Shown: positions 1-6,397 of the stretch, in pieces
How positions within the stretch are numbered: position 1 is the stretch's first letter
Layout of the letters: every line of letters begins with the position of its first letter
From: a virus
Reading direction: 5' to 3' (one strand)
DNA length: 38,173 nt
Virus record (IMG/VR): IMGVR_UViG_3300046009_006975
Location: 1 to 38,173 of that record
Program-made: the position numbers and the translations under genes
The notes under the pieces: model-generated
Told to the model about the DNA's origin: nothing
Database searches by the model: none
Seen by the model: the letters and a program-made list of their open reading frames with translations, nothing else

Positions 1-738
1 AAGGAGGTCACGCGGCTTGATGTCTGTCGATCCGAAGTCCGAAGCAATCGTGACCGGATACCCGTTGCAGATCGCGTCTCGGCAATCAATCGCTGTCGCA
101 ACCGGGGCGGTCGTCTTGACCAGCCGCTGCATCGCGAGGCGGATCATCGCATCAGGAGGACCGCTGTTGCCCCACTGGCGAGCGATGGCGGCGGAGTAGG
201 GCGGGCAACCTGGATCATCGAGCGACAGCACTCCGTACTTAGCGACACCTTGCGCGGCCCATGCTCCGACCGAGCCATCGCCGCGAACCCGCTTCTGCCC
301 GATCTGGACGCGAGAGATACCGTAAACGTACGCCGTCGAGACCCGGCGAAACTCGGTCGCAGGCCCATCACGGGCAATGCGGATGCAGAGCAGGTATTCA
401 ATCGCGTTTTTGGTGCCGAACGAAACACAATCCCCGACCTGCTGCGGGTAGTTGTCCGTGTGCTTGCCCAGCACTTTGACAGTCGCATCCCATAGCTTCA
501 CCACGGCCCGCGAATTGTCCTGATAGACCGGCACGCCATCGGGTCGCACGATCTGGAACGGCGTCGATTGTGCGACGACCGGCGCGGCAATCTCCGCGTG
601 GTTCTCGACCAACCCGTAGCGGTGATCCTCGGGCGTGACCGATGGCGGCGTTGTCAGCCACACAGCCAAGCCGGCAGCCATCACGCCGAGGAAAAACGGC
701 GCGCCCCATTTCAGAATGGACCACTGGCGGCGAGACAT
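1..738 (-). CDS. Membrane-anchored papain-like (C1 family) cysteine peptidase, 3' end beyond window
   Basis: The reading frame opens at ATG 738 and is still open at base 1 (246 codons seen). An SD-like GGGAG lies seven bases upstream, inside the stop region of the preceding gene (TAAATG junction). Residues about 8-30 form one hydrophobic segment after a basic start, giving a signal anchor. Residues 99-108 read QQVGDCVSFG, which fits the oxyanion-hole Gln and catalytic Cys (Q100, C104) of C1 peptidases. The family's catalytic His and Asn would lie about 100 or more residues later, past the edge. It is the last gene of the early strand, next to a holin-like fusion protein, so a role in lysis or envelope breakdown is inferred. 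A virion or host-modifying protease is also possible. Peptidase fold: fairly sure. Role: unsure. Confidence 0.6.
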   Translation of the reverse strand, partial: MSRRQWSILKWGAPFFLGVMAAGLAVWLTTPPSVTPEDHRYGLVENHAEIAAPVVAQSTPFQIVRPDGVPVYQDNSRAVVKLWDATVKVLGKHTDNYPQQVGDCVSFGTKNAIEYLLCIRIARDGPATEFRRVSTAYVYGISRVQIGQKRVRGDGSVGAWAAQGVAKYGVLSLDDPGCPPYSAAIARQWGNSGPPDAMIRLAMQRLVKTTAPVATAIDCRDAICNGYPVTIASDFGSTDIKPRDLL

Positions 739-1926
739 TTACTTCTCCCACCGCAAACCAGCAGCGACTTCGCGGAACAGCCCCGCCCAGTCATCGAGCG
801 TCTTCAACTGCGGCGCAATCTCTTTCAGCCTCGCATTGAGCTTGCCCACGACAGCCAGCAGGCTCGGGCGAGGAATGCCGATCTTGGCCAGAAACGCGGC
901 GGCGATCTTGCGGGCCATCTCGTTGATATTCGCCCCGCTGAAATTGGCAGGAGTAGCCACGATCTCCGCCGCCATCGCATCGCAAATCAGCGCGTACGAT
1001 TCGCGTTCCGCTTTCGGCACCCCCTTCGACCACTCGGCGATATCGCGTATCAGGCCGAACCTTGAATCAGGCGGACCGGGCGGCGTGGGGGGAGAAGGTT
1101 CCGGGGCCGGTGGTCCCGGCACTGGCGGCGTCGGTGCAGGCGACGGCGGCGTCGGTGTCGGCACCGGAGCGGGAGGAGAGGGCGGAATAGGCGATGGCGT
1201 CGGCTGGGGGGTCGCGGGGATCGTCACGGTCCACGTCAGCAGGTCAGCCCCTTCTGCGTTGCTGACGACGAGCGTGTACTGCCACGAACCCGGCAGACTC
1301 GCGATATTGATCCTTGACCCATCTTCGCCGCAGGTGCGAAACATCACGCGACCCGGCAAGTCCGGTTGCACCCGCCAGAGGTAGCGAACCTTGTCGCCTT
1401 GCGAACCGCTAGCATCGAGCGTCAGCAACTCGCCAGCCGTGCCGGTCGTCGGCCCGTTGATGACGGCTTTGGGAGCGGCGGCAGAGGCGGCACCGGCGAT
1501 GGACAAAAACACCAGCAGGGACTTGGTAACTGCTGGTAAATCGACTATTCCGCTGTCGTCTTCGGTCGAACGGGCCTGCGGAAACACGTCCGGCACAACC
1601 GGCGTCTGGTACGGCTCGAACGCCTTCCGCACGATATCGACCAGCAACTGAAACGCTTCCGGCGTCAGTTGACGGCGAAAACTTTCGATTGCCGACCGAA
1701 GCCCAGCAACCGCAAGCGAGCCACCGAGGCCCAGCAGCATCACCCACAGGTCCGGCGTCATCCAGGCCGGCAGCGCGAATCCGTCGGCGTTCATCACCCG
1801 TGGGCAGGTCGCGTAGTAGCCTACCGAGCCAGCCGCAATCAGGGCCGCGCCCGTGTAGCTCTTGAAACCGTTTGTCGCCCGCCAGATAGCGAGGCCGACC
1901 TGCACGACTACGACGATCCAGCCCAT
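739..1926 (-). CDS. Holin-like membrane protein fused to a PKD-like domain and a Pro-rich linker
   Basis: 395 residues from ATG 1926, preceded by GGAGGTG. In order: hydrophobic segments at about 3-15, 26-40 and 60-77 (holin-like hairpin with a basic tail near 80-86); a fourth hydrophobic stretch at 136-150 ending in Ala-rich residues that looks like an internal signal peptide; a PKD/Ig-like beta domain at about 154-236; a Pro/Thr/Ser-rich linker at 239-287; and a helical C-terminal domain at 288-395. No start codon with an SD exists near the internal signal-like segment, so the sequence encodes one fused protein. It ends at TAA directly before the peptidase gene. Position and topology suggest a lysis or cell-envelope role. 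A phage-encoded surface protein is the alternative. I know of no characterised protein with this order of parts. Confidence 0.55.
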   Translation of the reverse strand: MGWIVVVVQVGLAIWRATNGFKSYTGAALIAAGSVGYYATCPRVMNADGFALPAWMTPDLWVMLLGLGGSLAVAGLRSAIESFRRQLTPEAFQLLVDIVRKAFEPYQTPVVPDVFPQARSTEDDSGIVDLPAVTKSLLVFLSIAGAASAAAPKAVINGPTTGTAGELLTLDASGSQGDKVRYLWRVQPDLPGRVMFRTCGEDGSRINIASLPGSWQYTLVVSNAEGADLLTWTVTIPATPQPTPSPIPPSPPAPVPTPTPPSPAPTPPVPGPPAPEPSPPTPPGPPDSRFGLIRDIAEWSKGVPKAERESYALICDAMAAEIVATPANFSGANINEMARKIAAAFLAKIGIPRPSLLAVVGKLNARLKEIAPQLKTLDDWAGLFREVAAGLRWEK

Positions 1927-1988
1927 TCGCCTGCACCTCCGCACGAGAAATCTCGGACAGAGGTATTGGAGGCGATTGAATAATTAAA

Positions 1989-2171
1989 TCAACACGATTT
2001 ACTGCGCCTCGCTAAGTCTTGCCGCCACCTAGCTTTGCCGTGACCGAGCAATCGGTTTAGGCAGGCACAGAACGACTCGCCGGGTAGTTGTCGCGCCGAG
2101 ACATAGCGTTTGTCTTCTGGCCAGATAGGAGCGGTCGTTGACGGCTCACGTAGTTTTAGGCGCGGCATCAT
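1989..2171 (-). CDS. Small basic hypothetical protein
   Basis: 60 residues starting at tandem ATGs (2171 and 2168) directly after an AAGGGGG SD. Spacing favours the second. The protein is rich in Arg and Lys and contains two Cys near the middle. It overlaps the end of the preceding gene by 26 bases in another frame and is the last gene of the early operon before a 62-base AT-rich gap. Function not recognised. DNA or RNA binding is possible from composition alone. Confidence 0.45.
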   Translation of the reverse strand: MMPRLKLREPSTTAPIWPEDKRYVSARQLPGESFCACLNRLLGHGKARWRQDLARRSKSC

Positions 2172-2361
2172 GCCCCCTTTTCGCTGAATCAAACACCCGA
2201 ACATACCCGTGGCCCCCGCACTGCTCGCAGCCCGCTTCGCAGCACTTCGCAACATGCGTCACGCGGTAGCCCAAGGCGGCGAACAGAGCATCAGGCATCG
2301 CGCAGAGGCGGTTGAAGGCGTCTAGTTTTTCGCCAGTCGGTGGCGTCTCGGACCAGTTCAC
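2146..2361 (-). CDS. Small Cys-rich protein, zinc-knuckle-like
   Basis: 71 residues starting at GTG 2361, which overlaps the previous stop as GTGA. GGCGGTG lies just upstream as SD. Residues 40-50 contain CCEAGCEQCGG, a compact four-Cys cluster followed by GHGYVRVFD. This resembles short zinc-binding or DnaJ-type CxxCxGxG segments in small phage proteins. The likely use is metal binding, but no function can be assigned. Confidence 0.55.
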   Translation of the reverse strand: MNWSETPPTGEKLDAFNRLCAMPDALFAALGYRVTHVAKCCEAGCEQCGGHGYVRVFDSAKRGHDAAPKTT

Positions 2362-2663
2362 GGGGCACCGCCAGTCAGGATTGCGGTGATCTTTTGCTGC
2401 ATCTTGACCAACTCGGCGTTCACCGCTTGTTCTTCCGCCTCGTTCGCATCACCAAACTTAATCCCCCACGCTATGGCGTCCTCAATCAGCGGTCCCAGCC
2501 CTTCCAGCGACTCAACGCGGGCCTTGAGCGGTGCCGTCGCCTCGTCGATTGCGGCGCAAATATGCTTGTCGATAATCGAAATAACTTCAGGCTCCGAGCG
2601 GTCCAATTCATCCAAATCTGCGATTTCCTCAAACGCAGCTTCCGCGTGTTGCTCCACACTCAT
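2358..2663 (-). CDS. Hypothetical acidic helical protein
   Basis: 101 residues from ATG 2663, coupled to the previous gene through a TGATG junction, with GGGGAG close upstream. The sequence is acidic and predicted largely helical, with heptad-like spacing from about residue 40 to 95, so a coiled coil is plausible. No family recognised. It belongs to the chain of overlapping small genes in the early operon. Confidence 0.55.
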   Translation of the reverse strand: MSVEQHAEAAFEEIADLDELDRSEPEVISIIDKHICAAIDEATAPLKARVESLEGLGPLIEDAIAWGIKFGDANEAEEQAVNAELVKMQQKITAILTGGAP

Positions 2664-3208
2664 CACTCCCCACTCTCCTTTCCCATGTCGGCCATCGCCT
2701 CAACTCCCGACTGAACACAGCCGTTAGTCACAACCAATGACGGTGCCCAGCCGATACCGTTGACGAACTTCTCCGCAGACTCACGGGACCATGGATCGCA
2801 GTTCATGACCGTGCATCGCTCACGCCTGCGTTGCTGATCCCAGAAGTCGCCGTTTTCCACGAGGTAGTCGATCAACTCCTCGCGAGTCGCGAATGGTGGC
2901 GTAACCGGCGTGCCTTCGCTCACGGTCTCCCACACTTGGAACCACGTCGCGTCCTCTGAATCCCACGGACAGTAATACGCCCGCTCCGGTGGACCGCCGC
3001 TGTACTCCCAGAACTCCAGCTTGCGGCTTTCTTCGTCCATCCAATCTTCGCGCTCGCCAGCTTCCCACTTGGCGAAGTCTGCCTTCCAGTCCGCTGCGGC
3101 TTCCTCAAACGAGCCGCTGTACATCGGCTGATATCCGTCTTGCCCGTTGCGTCGAACAACAACAGGGTGATCCCAATTCGGCGGAACCATTCGCAATTCA
3201 CGTCCCAT
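2663..3208 (-). CDS. Conserved phage protein of unknown function (MGRELR type)
   Basis: 181 residues from ATG 3208, six bases after GGGGGAG. The alternative GTG at 3214 overlaps the upstream stop but fits the SD less well. The N-terminus (MGRELRMVPPNWDHPV), a central WETVSEGTPVTPPF segment followed by a Tyr/Leu-rich REELIDYLVENG stretch, and the late SRESAEKFV...GWAPS motif together match a protein I have seen widely in phages of many hosts, with no known biochemical role. The aromatic-rich middle suggests a folded globular protein. Family recognition is from memory, not a search. Confidence 0.75.
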   Translation of the reverse strand: MGRELRMVPPNWDHPVVVRRNGQDGYQPMYSGSFEEAAADWKADFAKWEAGEREDWMDEESRKLEFWEYSGGPPERAYYCPWDSEDATWFQVWETVSEGTPVTPPFATREELIDYLVENGDFWDQQRRRERCTVMNCDPWSRESAEKFVNGIGWAPSLVVTNGCVQSGVEAMADMGKESGE

Positions 3209-3210
3209 TT

Positions 3211-3521
3211 TCACTCCCCCAGTGCCGCGACGAGGCGGCGTAGATGGCCAAGAGATTTAATCTCGGTAAAGAATGAGGCCGTCCAGAGCGTTGCGCCAGT
3301 CTCGTCCAGATCGAGGCTCAACCCTTCCGTGTCGTTCCATAGCCAAGCGTCTTCGTCGTCTCCGAAGTACCGCCCATCAGCCTCAAGCCGCTCCCGCGTG
3401 ACCGGCTCGTCGTCGTCGGGGCGGACTGTGGCAAGGATGTGGTCTGCCAGCAGTCGCGTGTCGGCTGTCGGGATGTTTTTAGCACTCGCTTTGCTGCGTC
3501 AGTCAGGTCTTTCGGTTTCAT
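3211..3521 (-). CDS. Hypothetical protein interrupted by a one-base frameshift
   Basis: ATG 3521 overlaps the previous stop (ATGA). The first frame reads sensibly for 15 residues (ending RVLK) to a run of five A (plus strand TTTTT at 3476-3480). From there the -1 frame reads NIPTADTRLLADHILATV and continues through an acidic, Trp-containing protein to the TGA at 3211-3213, which overlaps the next gene's region as expected in this operon. In the uncorrected frame the product becomes Ser/Thr/Arg-rich and stops at 3318. A sixth A would give a clean 103-residue protein. So this is a homopolymer error, a recent mutation or a -1 slip on the A run. Function unknown. Confidence 0.6.
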
Positions 3522-3688
3522 TCGCTCGCCTCCTCGATCTCGCATCTGTATCCAATCAGCCGAAGCTCGTCGCGGCGATCTCCGGTCTTGTCTTCGGCGT
3601 CATACCACGCTGCCTGCTCGCTGATGTGCGACTCGCCCACGATTGCTCCGCTTGGGCTAAAGACGACCCATTGATTTTTGTATTTCAT
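3518..3688 (-). CDS. Small hypothetical protein
   Basis: 56 residues from ATG 3688 (MKYKNQWVVFSPSG), overlapping both neighbours by four bases (ATGA at each end). The N-terminal strand-rich part followed by an acidic helix looks like a small folded domain. Family not recognised. Coupling to neighbours at both ends is the main support for its reality. Confidence 0.55.
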   Translation of the reverse strand: MKYKNQWVVFSPSGAIVGESHISEQAAWYDAEDKTGDRRDELRLIGYRCEIEEASE

Positions 3689-3891
3689 TCGCTCGCCTCG
3701 CTTTCCATGATCAACCGGCGGCACTGGCCGGGGAGAAGGTCGGGGAATAGCCGCTCGTGCAAGGTGCCCACAGAGCAGCATGGAAACTGTCCGCTAATCC
3801 ACTCCCGATCAGAAATCACCCACTGTGGGCGACCATCGACAAACATCCACAGAGATTCGTTTCCATCCCGTGCCACCCAAAGCTCGTTCAT
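3685..3891 (-). CDS. Small hypothetical protein
   Basis: 68 residues from ATG 3891, with ATGA overlaps at both ends. Trp-rich (five Trp in the first 35 residues) with a PCC pair near residue 37. Family not recognised. It lies in the row of small early genes between the replication functions and the lysis region. Confidence 0.55.
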   Translation of the reverse strand: MNELWVARDGNESLWMFVDGRPQWVISDREWISGQFPCCSVGTLHERLFPDLLPGQCRRLIMESEASE

Positions 3892-4250
3892 CTCGCCCCC
3901 AGCATCTCAGTTAGCGGCCTGCCCCACTTGATTGACCATCTTTCAAATTGATAGGACTTCCGGCACATTCGCAGTTCATTCAACGCTTCCTGTGCCACCA
4001 TCGCGTTGCCGTCGTCAGGGTCGGGCGTGAGGGGCCTTGGGGTTGGCGTGAGAGTCGCCTGCTCGCGGCGGACGCCGAGGTAGCCGATGGCAATTGCTTC
4101 CCACTGGTCGATTGGCGGAGCGGTGTTTCCTTTTGTTACCCACACGTCGCCAGTCCACAGCGCTTGCTTCCAAGTCGCCCCGGAATCGTGAACTAGATCG
4201 TAAACGCCGGGTTTGTCGTCGCTCGGCCAGTAGTGCGTTGCCTCACTCAT
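3888..4250 (-). CDS. Hypothetical protein
   Basis: 120 residues from ATG 4250 (ATGA with the preceding gene). The first 60 residues have alternating aromatic and polar residues (HYWPS, GVYDLV, WKQALW, DVWVTK), typical of a small beta-barrel. A Pro/Thr linker at about 66-78 joins a helical C-terminus. No family recognised. Confidence 0.55.
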   Translation of the reverse strand: MSEATHYWPSDDKPGVYDLVHDSGATWKQALWTGDVWVTKGNTAPPIDQWEAIAIGYLGVRREQATLTPTPRPLTPDPDDGNAMVAQEALNELRMCRKSYQFERWSIKWGRPLTEMLGAR

Positions 4251-4465
4251 TCCCCACCGCCTTTCTCAACACTCTCGATTGCTTTCACGACGCTCTCAAT
4301 TGTCAACGGCAAAACCTCGGCGTGAACCCTCAGAGGCGATCCACCAAACAGGTAGATCGCATTAGCCACGCCGTCGTATTGCTCCTGATCAAGAAGCACC
4401 TGCCGCACGGTGCCGTCTGACAACTTGGCGACCACGCCAAATCGCACGGCGGTTGAATCACTCAC
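4247..4465 (-). CDS. Small hypothetical protein
   Basis: 72 residues from GTG 4465, whose last bases form the previous gene's TGA (GTGA). GGGGGTGGC lies just upstream. The open frame extends further upstream without a usable start, so the coupled GTG was chosen. The N-terminal half is strand-like (FGVVAKLSDGTVRQVLLD) and the C-terminus is a Val-rich helix. Not recognised. Confidence 0.5.
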   Translation of the reverse strand: MSDSTAVRFGVVAKLSDGTVRQVLLDQEQYDGVANAIYLFGGSPLRVHAEVLPLTIESVVKAIESVEKGGGE

Positions 4466-4707
4466 CACGCCACCCCCGTTCTCGAATAAAGCACTATCGA
4501 CCCCACGCGATACCGCTTCAGCAGGCCCCGCGCTACCAGCGACGACAGCAAAATCGACACCTGTCCAAATCGCTTCTGGCTGAACCGCTGCTTGACCTGC
4601 GCCGCCAATTCCACCGCCGTCATCGGTCGCGGCGCGTCCGTGAGAACAATCATCGCCCACCGCTGACGGAGCGTTAGCGGCTGCGTTATCAAGCTGGTCA
4701 CGATCAT
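4462..4707 (-). CDS. Winged-helix-like DNA-binding protein
   Basis: 81 residues from ATG 4707 (ATGA overlap with the upstream nuclease gene). It contains a helix-turn-helix followed by a wing: TAVELAAQVKQRF, then a recognition helix FGQVSILLSSLVARGLL, then KRYRVGSIVLYSR as wing strands. This pattern fits a MarR/ArsR-sized winged helix, so a small early-region regulator is likely. The target is unknown. Confidence 0.6.
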   Translation of the reverse strand: MIVTSLITQPLTLRQRWAMIVLTDAPRPMTAVELAAQVKQRFSQKRFGQVSILLSSLVARGLLKRYRVGSIVLYSRTGVAW

Positions 4708-5111
4708 CTCGGTTTGAACTCCCGAACCACCCACGCGCCCTTCACCCACTGAAACGCCCTGAACACGAACCACGGGAACATCTCGGCCGCCACCTTGATT
4801 TTGACCAGCGCGTCGTCTTCCCACCTGCCCTTCGTCTCGTGAATCTCAACCGACCCGTCTGGCAGGATCACCAGAAAGTCAGGGTTGTAGGTGCAGCCCT
4901 CGGCCAGCCTCAGCCCTACAGGCTCGAACCGCCACGCATGAACACGCCCGTGTAGCCGCTCTTCTTCGAGAAAGTGCGCGTACTGCGTTTCAAGTCCGTT
5001 CATTTCGCCAGGCTTGCGCGTGTTCCTCGCCCTTGCTGGCGTCGCCGGCGTGTTGGCTCCGCTGGCGTATCTGGGAAACGCTGGCAATCTGATCTTGGCT
5101 CGCCGCACCAT
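4704..5111 (-). CDS. DUF1064/VRR-like PD-(D/E)xK nuclease, resolvase-type
   Basis: 135 residues from ATG 5111 with AAAGGCGG upstream. The pattern NGLETQYA (E41), YNPDF (P77, D78) and EIHETKG (E92, K94) is the PD-(D/E)xK nuclease core found in DUF1064 phage proteins, which are thought to act on branched or recombination DNA. The basic N-terminal extension (about 36 residues) could aid DNA binding. A later start at residue 37 is possible. Next to SSB and the replication genes, a Holliday-junction or flap nuclease role is the natural inference. Confidence 0.7.
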   Translation of the reverse strand: MVRRAKIRLPAFPRYASGANTPATPARARNTRKPGEMNGLETQYAHFLEEERLHGRVHAWRFEPVGLRLAEGCTYNPDFLVILPDGSVEIHETKGRWEDDALVKIKVAAEMFPWFVFRAFQWVKGAWVVREFKPR

Positions 5112-5483
5112 TCACGCACCGCCTTTCAGGAGCGATTCCACTTCCGCCTCAACTGCCGCCAGAGCCTTGCGCCAAAGCTCAAACTCGGGCGTGCCGGGCT
5201 CAGACACTGCCATCAAGACCGCTGCCGACCTGATTGCCGCGCACTTCGGCCCCAGCGCCTCAAGCTGGGCGATGCGTGCCGCCTGCGACAGCACCTTCTC
5301 GGCCATCCAATCCGGCCAGTCGCAGCCGTGATGTTCGTGTGGCACGCCGCAGCGTTCACCGGCCTTTTGCTCACGCTCGTCCTGTGCGGCGATTGCGCCT
5401 TTTAGCAGGGCGATCTCTTCCAGCTGCTCGACGATCCTCGCATGCGCCGCCTCAATAATTCTGACTGCTTCCAAATCCGTCAT
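5112..5483 (-). CDS. Hypothetical helical protein
   Basis: 123 residues from ATG 5483, preceded by AGGGGGGTG. Predominantly helical with heptad-like Leu/Ile/Ala spacing at about 8-45 (coiled coil). A Cys/His-rich segment around residues 46-55 (ERCGVPHEHHGCDWPDW) could bind metal. A second helical region extends to the C-terminus. It sits directly after ssb. Function not recognised. Confidence 0.55.
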   Translation of the reverse strand: MTDLEAVRIIEAAHARIVEQLEEIALLKGAIAAQDEREQKAGERCGVPHEHHGCDWPDWMAEKVLSQAARIAQLEALGPKCAAIRSAAVLMAVSEPGTPEFELWRKALAAVEAEVESLLKGGA

Positions 5484-5494
5484 GCTGCACCCCC

Positions 5495-5929
5495 CTAAAA
5501 CGGAACGTCTTCGCCGCCCGTCACCTGCGACTCTGCCGCCTTCGTCCAATTGCTGTCGCCTTCCGCAACCTGCGGCGTCTCCGACTTCTCGCCCTTGCCG
5601 CCGATCAGCGTCAGCCGCTCAGCCGTCACCTTGAGTTTGCTTCGCTTCTGCCCGGTGGCCTTGTCGTCCCAGGTGTCCATCGTTAGCCGCCCTTCAATCA
5701 GGACCGAGCGGCCTTTCGCCAGATACTCGCCAGCGACCTCGGCATCCTTGCCCCAGAGCGTCACATCAACGAACGTGACTTCCTCTTTTTTCTGCTGGGT
5801 CGCCTTGTCGAACCACGTCCGGTTGACCGCGAGGCTGATTGACCCGACCGCCGAACCGTTGGGCAGGTACTTCGTCTCCGGGTCTCGCGTCAGGTTGCCC
5901 ATCAGGATCACTTTGTTGAAACTCGCCAT
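5495..5929 (-). CDS. ssb: Single-stranded DNA-binding protein
   Basis: 144 residues from ATG 5929 (MASFNKVILMGNLTRDPE), with GGGGAG upstream; the ATG at 5938 is too close to that SD. The OB-fold signature is complete: NKVILMGNLTRDPE, SLAVNRTW, VDVTLWGKDAEVA, GEYLAKGRSVLIEGRL. A short acidic tail ends in EDVPF, matching the bacterial SSB C-terminal tip that recruits repair and replication partners. It coats single-stranded DNA during phage replication and RecT/YqaJ recombination. Confidence 0.95.
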   Translation of the reverse strand: MASFNKVILMGNLTRDPETKYLPNGSAVGSISLAVNRTWFDKATQQKKEEVTFVDVTLWGKDAEVAGEYLAKGRSVLIEGRLTMDTWDDKATGQKRSKLKVTAERLTLIGGKGEKSETPQVAEGDSNWTKAAESQVTGGEDVPF

Positions 5930-5947
5930 CTCTCGCATCTCCCCGTG

Positions 5948-6397
5948 TTAGTCCACTGTTAAGCCCATGTCCTGCGCAATCTGCCGAACCACATCCTTGC
6001 CCGGCTTCCCCATGTCGTCATCACCCGCCATCGGGACGTAAGCCCGCGGCATCTTCCGCTGACAGAGCCTGAATAGGTCTGCGACCTCCGGGAATCGCGT
6101 CTCCGACGTTGCTAGCTCCACGACCGATAGATTGACCACCTTCGCCGGGAACCGCCGCAGAACGCAAAACCACGCGCTCAGTTGCTGCTTTGTGAAATTC
6201 GAGGTTCTTTTGAGCGTGGTGAGCGCCACCATCGCCCGGAAGAATTCCTTCTTCGATAGCCCAGTCGGCGAGGGCTGCGTTGTTAGCGGCCTCGCGGTCG
6301 TATTCGTGAGTTGCGAGTCCGCCACGCTTGCCGTGACCGGCGGCAGAGAAAACACCAGCCGCGTTGGCGTTGCCACTTCCGATTCGTCGCTCAGCAT
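5948..6397 (-). CDS. Phage replication-associated hypothetical protein
   Basis: 149 residues from ATG 6397, seven bases after GGGAG. After a polar 40-residue lead, a helical domain runs from LSKKEFFRAMVALTTLKR through LSAWFCVLRRFPAKVVN and ETRFPEVADLFRLCQRK. This looks like a folded protein, and its position between the initiator and ssb is where lambda-like phages place a helicase-loader-type protein. It overlaps the C-terminal 377 bases of the replication initiator frame. Function is inferred from position only. Confidence 0.6.
   Translation of the reverse strand: MLSDESEVATPTRLVFSLPPVTASVADSQLTNTTARPLTTQPSPTGLSKKEFFRAMVALTTLKRTSNFTKQQLSAWFCVLRRFPAKVVNLSVVELATSETRFPEVADLFRLCQRKMPRAYVPMAGDDDMGKPGKDVVRQIAQDMGLTVD

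Noticed and set aside
1-12. AAGGAGGT at the left edge as a plus-strand ribosome binding site
   Set aside because: It is the complement of peptidase codons on the minus strand, and the plus-strand frame that follows is short with no recognisable product.
3318-3478. Ser/Thr/Arg-rich end of the uncorrected frame after the A5 run
   Set aside because: The alternative -1 frame gives a normal protein and ends exactly at the operon junction, so the uncorrected end is probably not the functional product.
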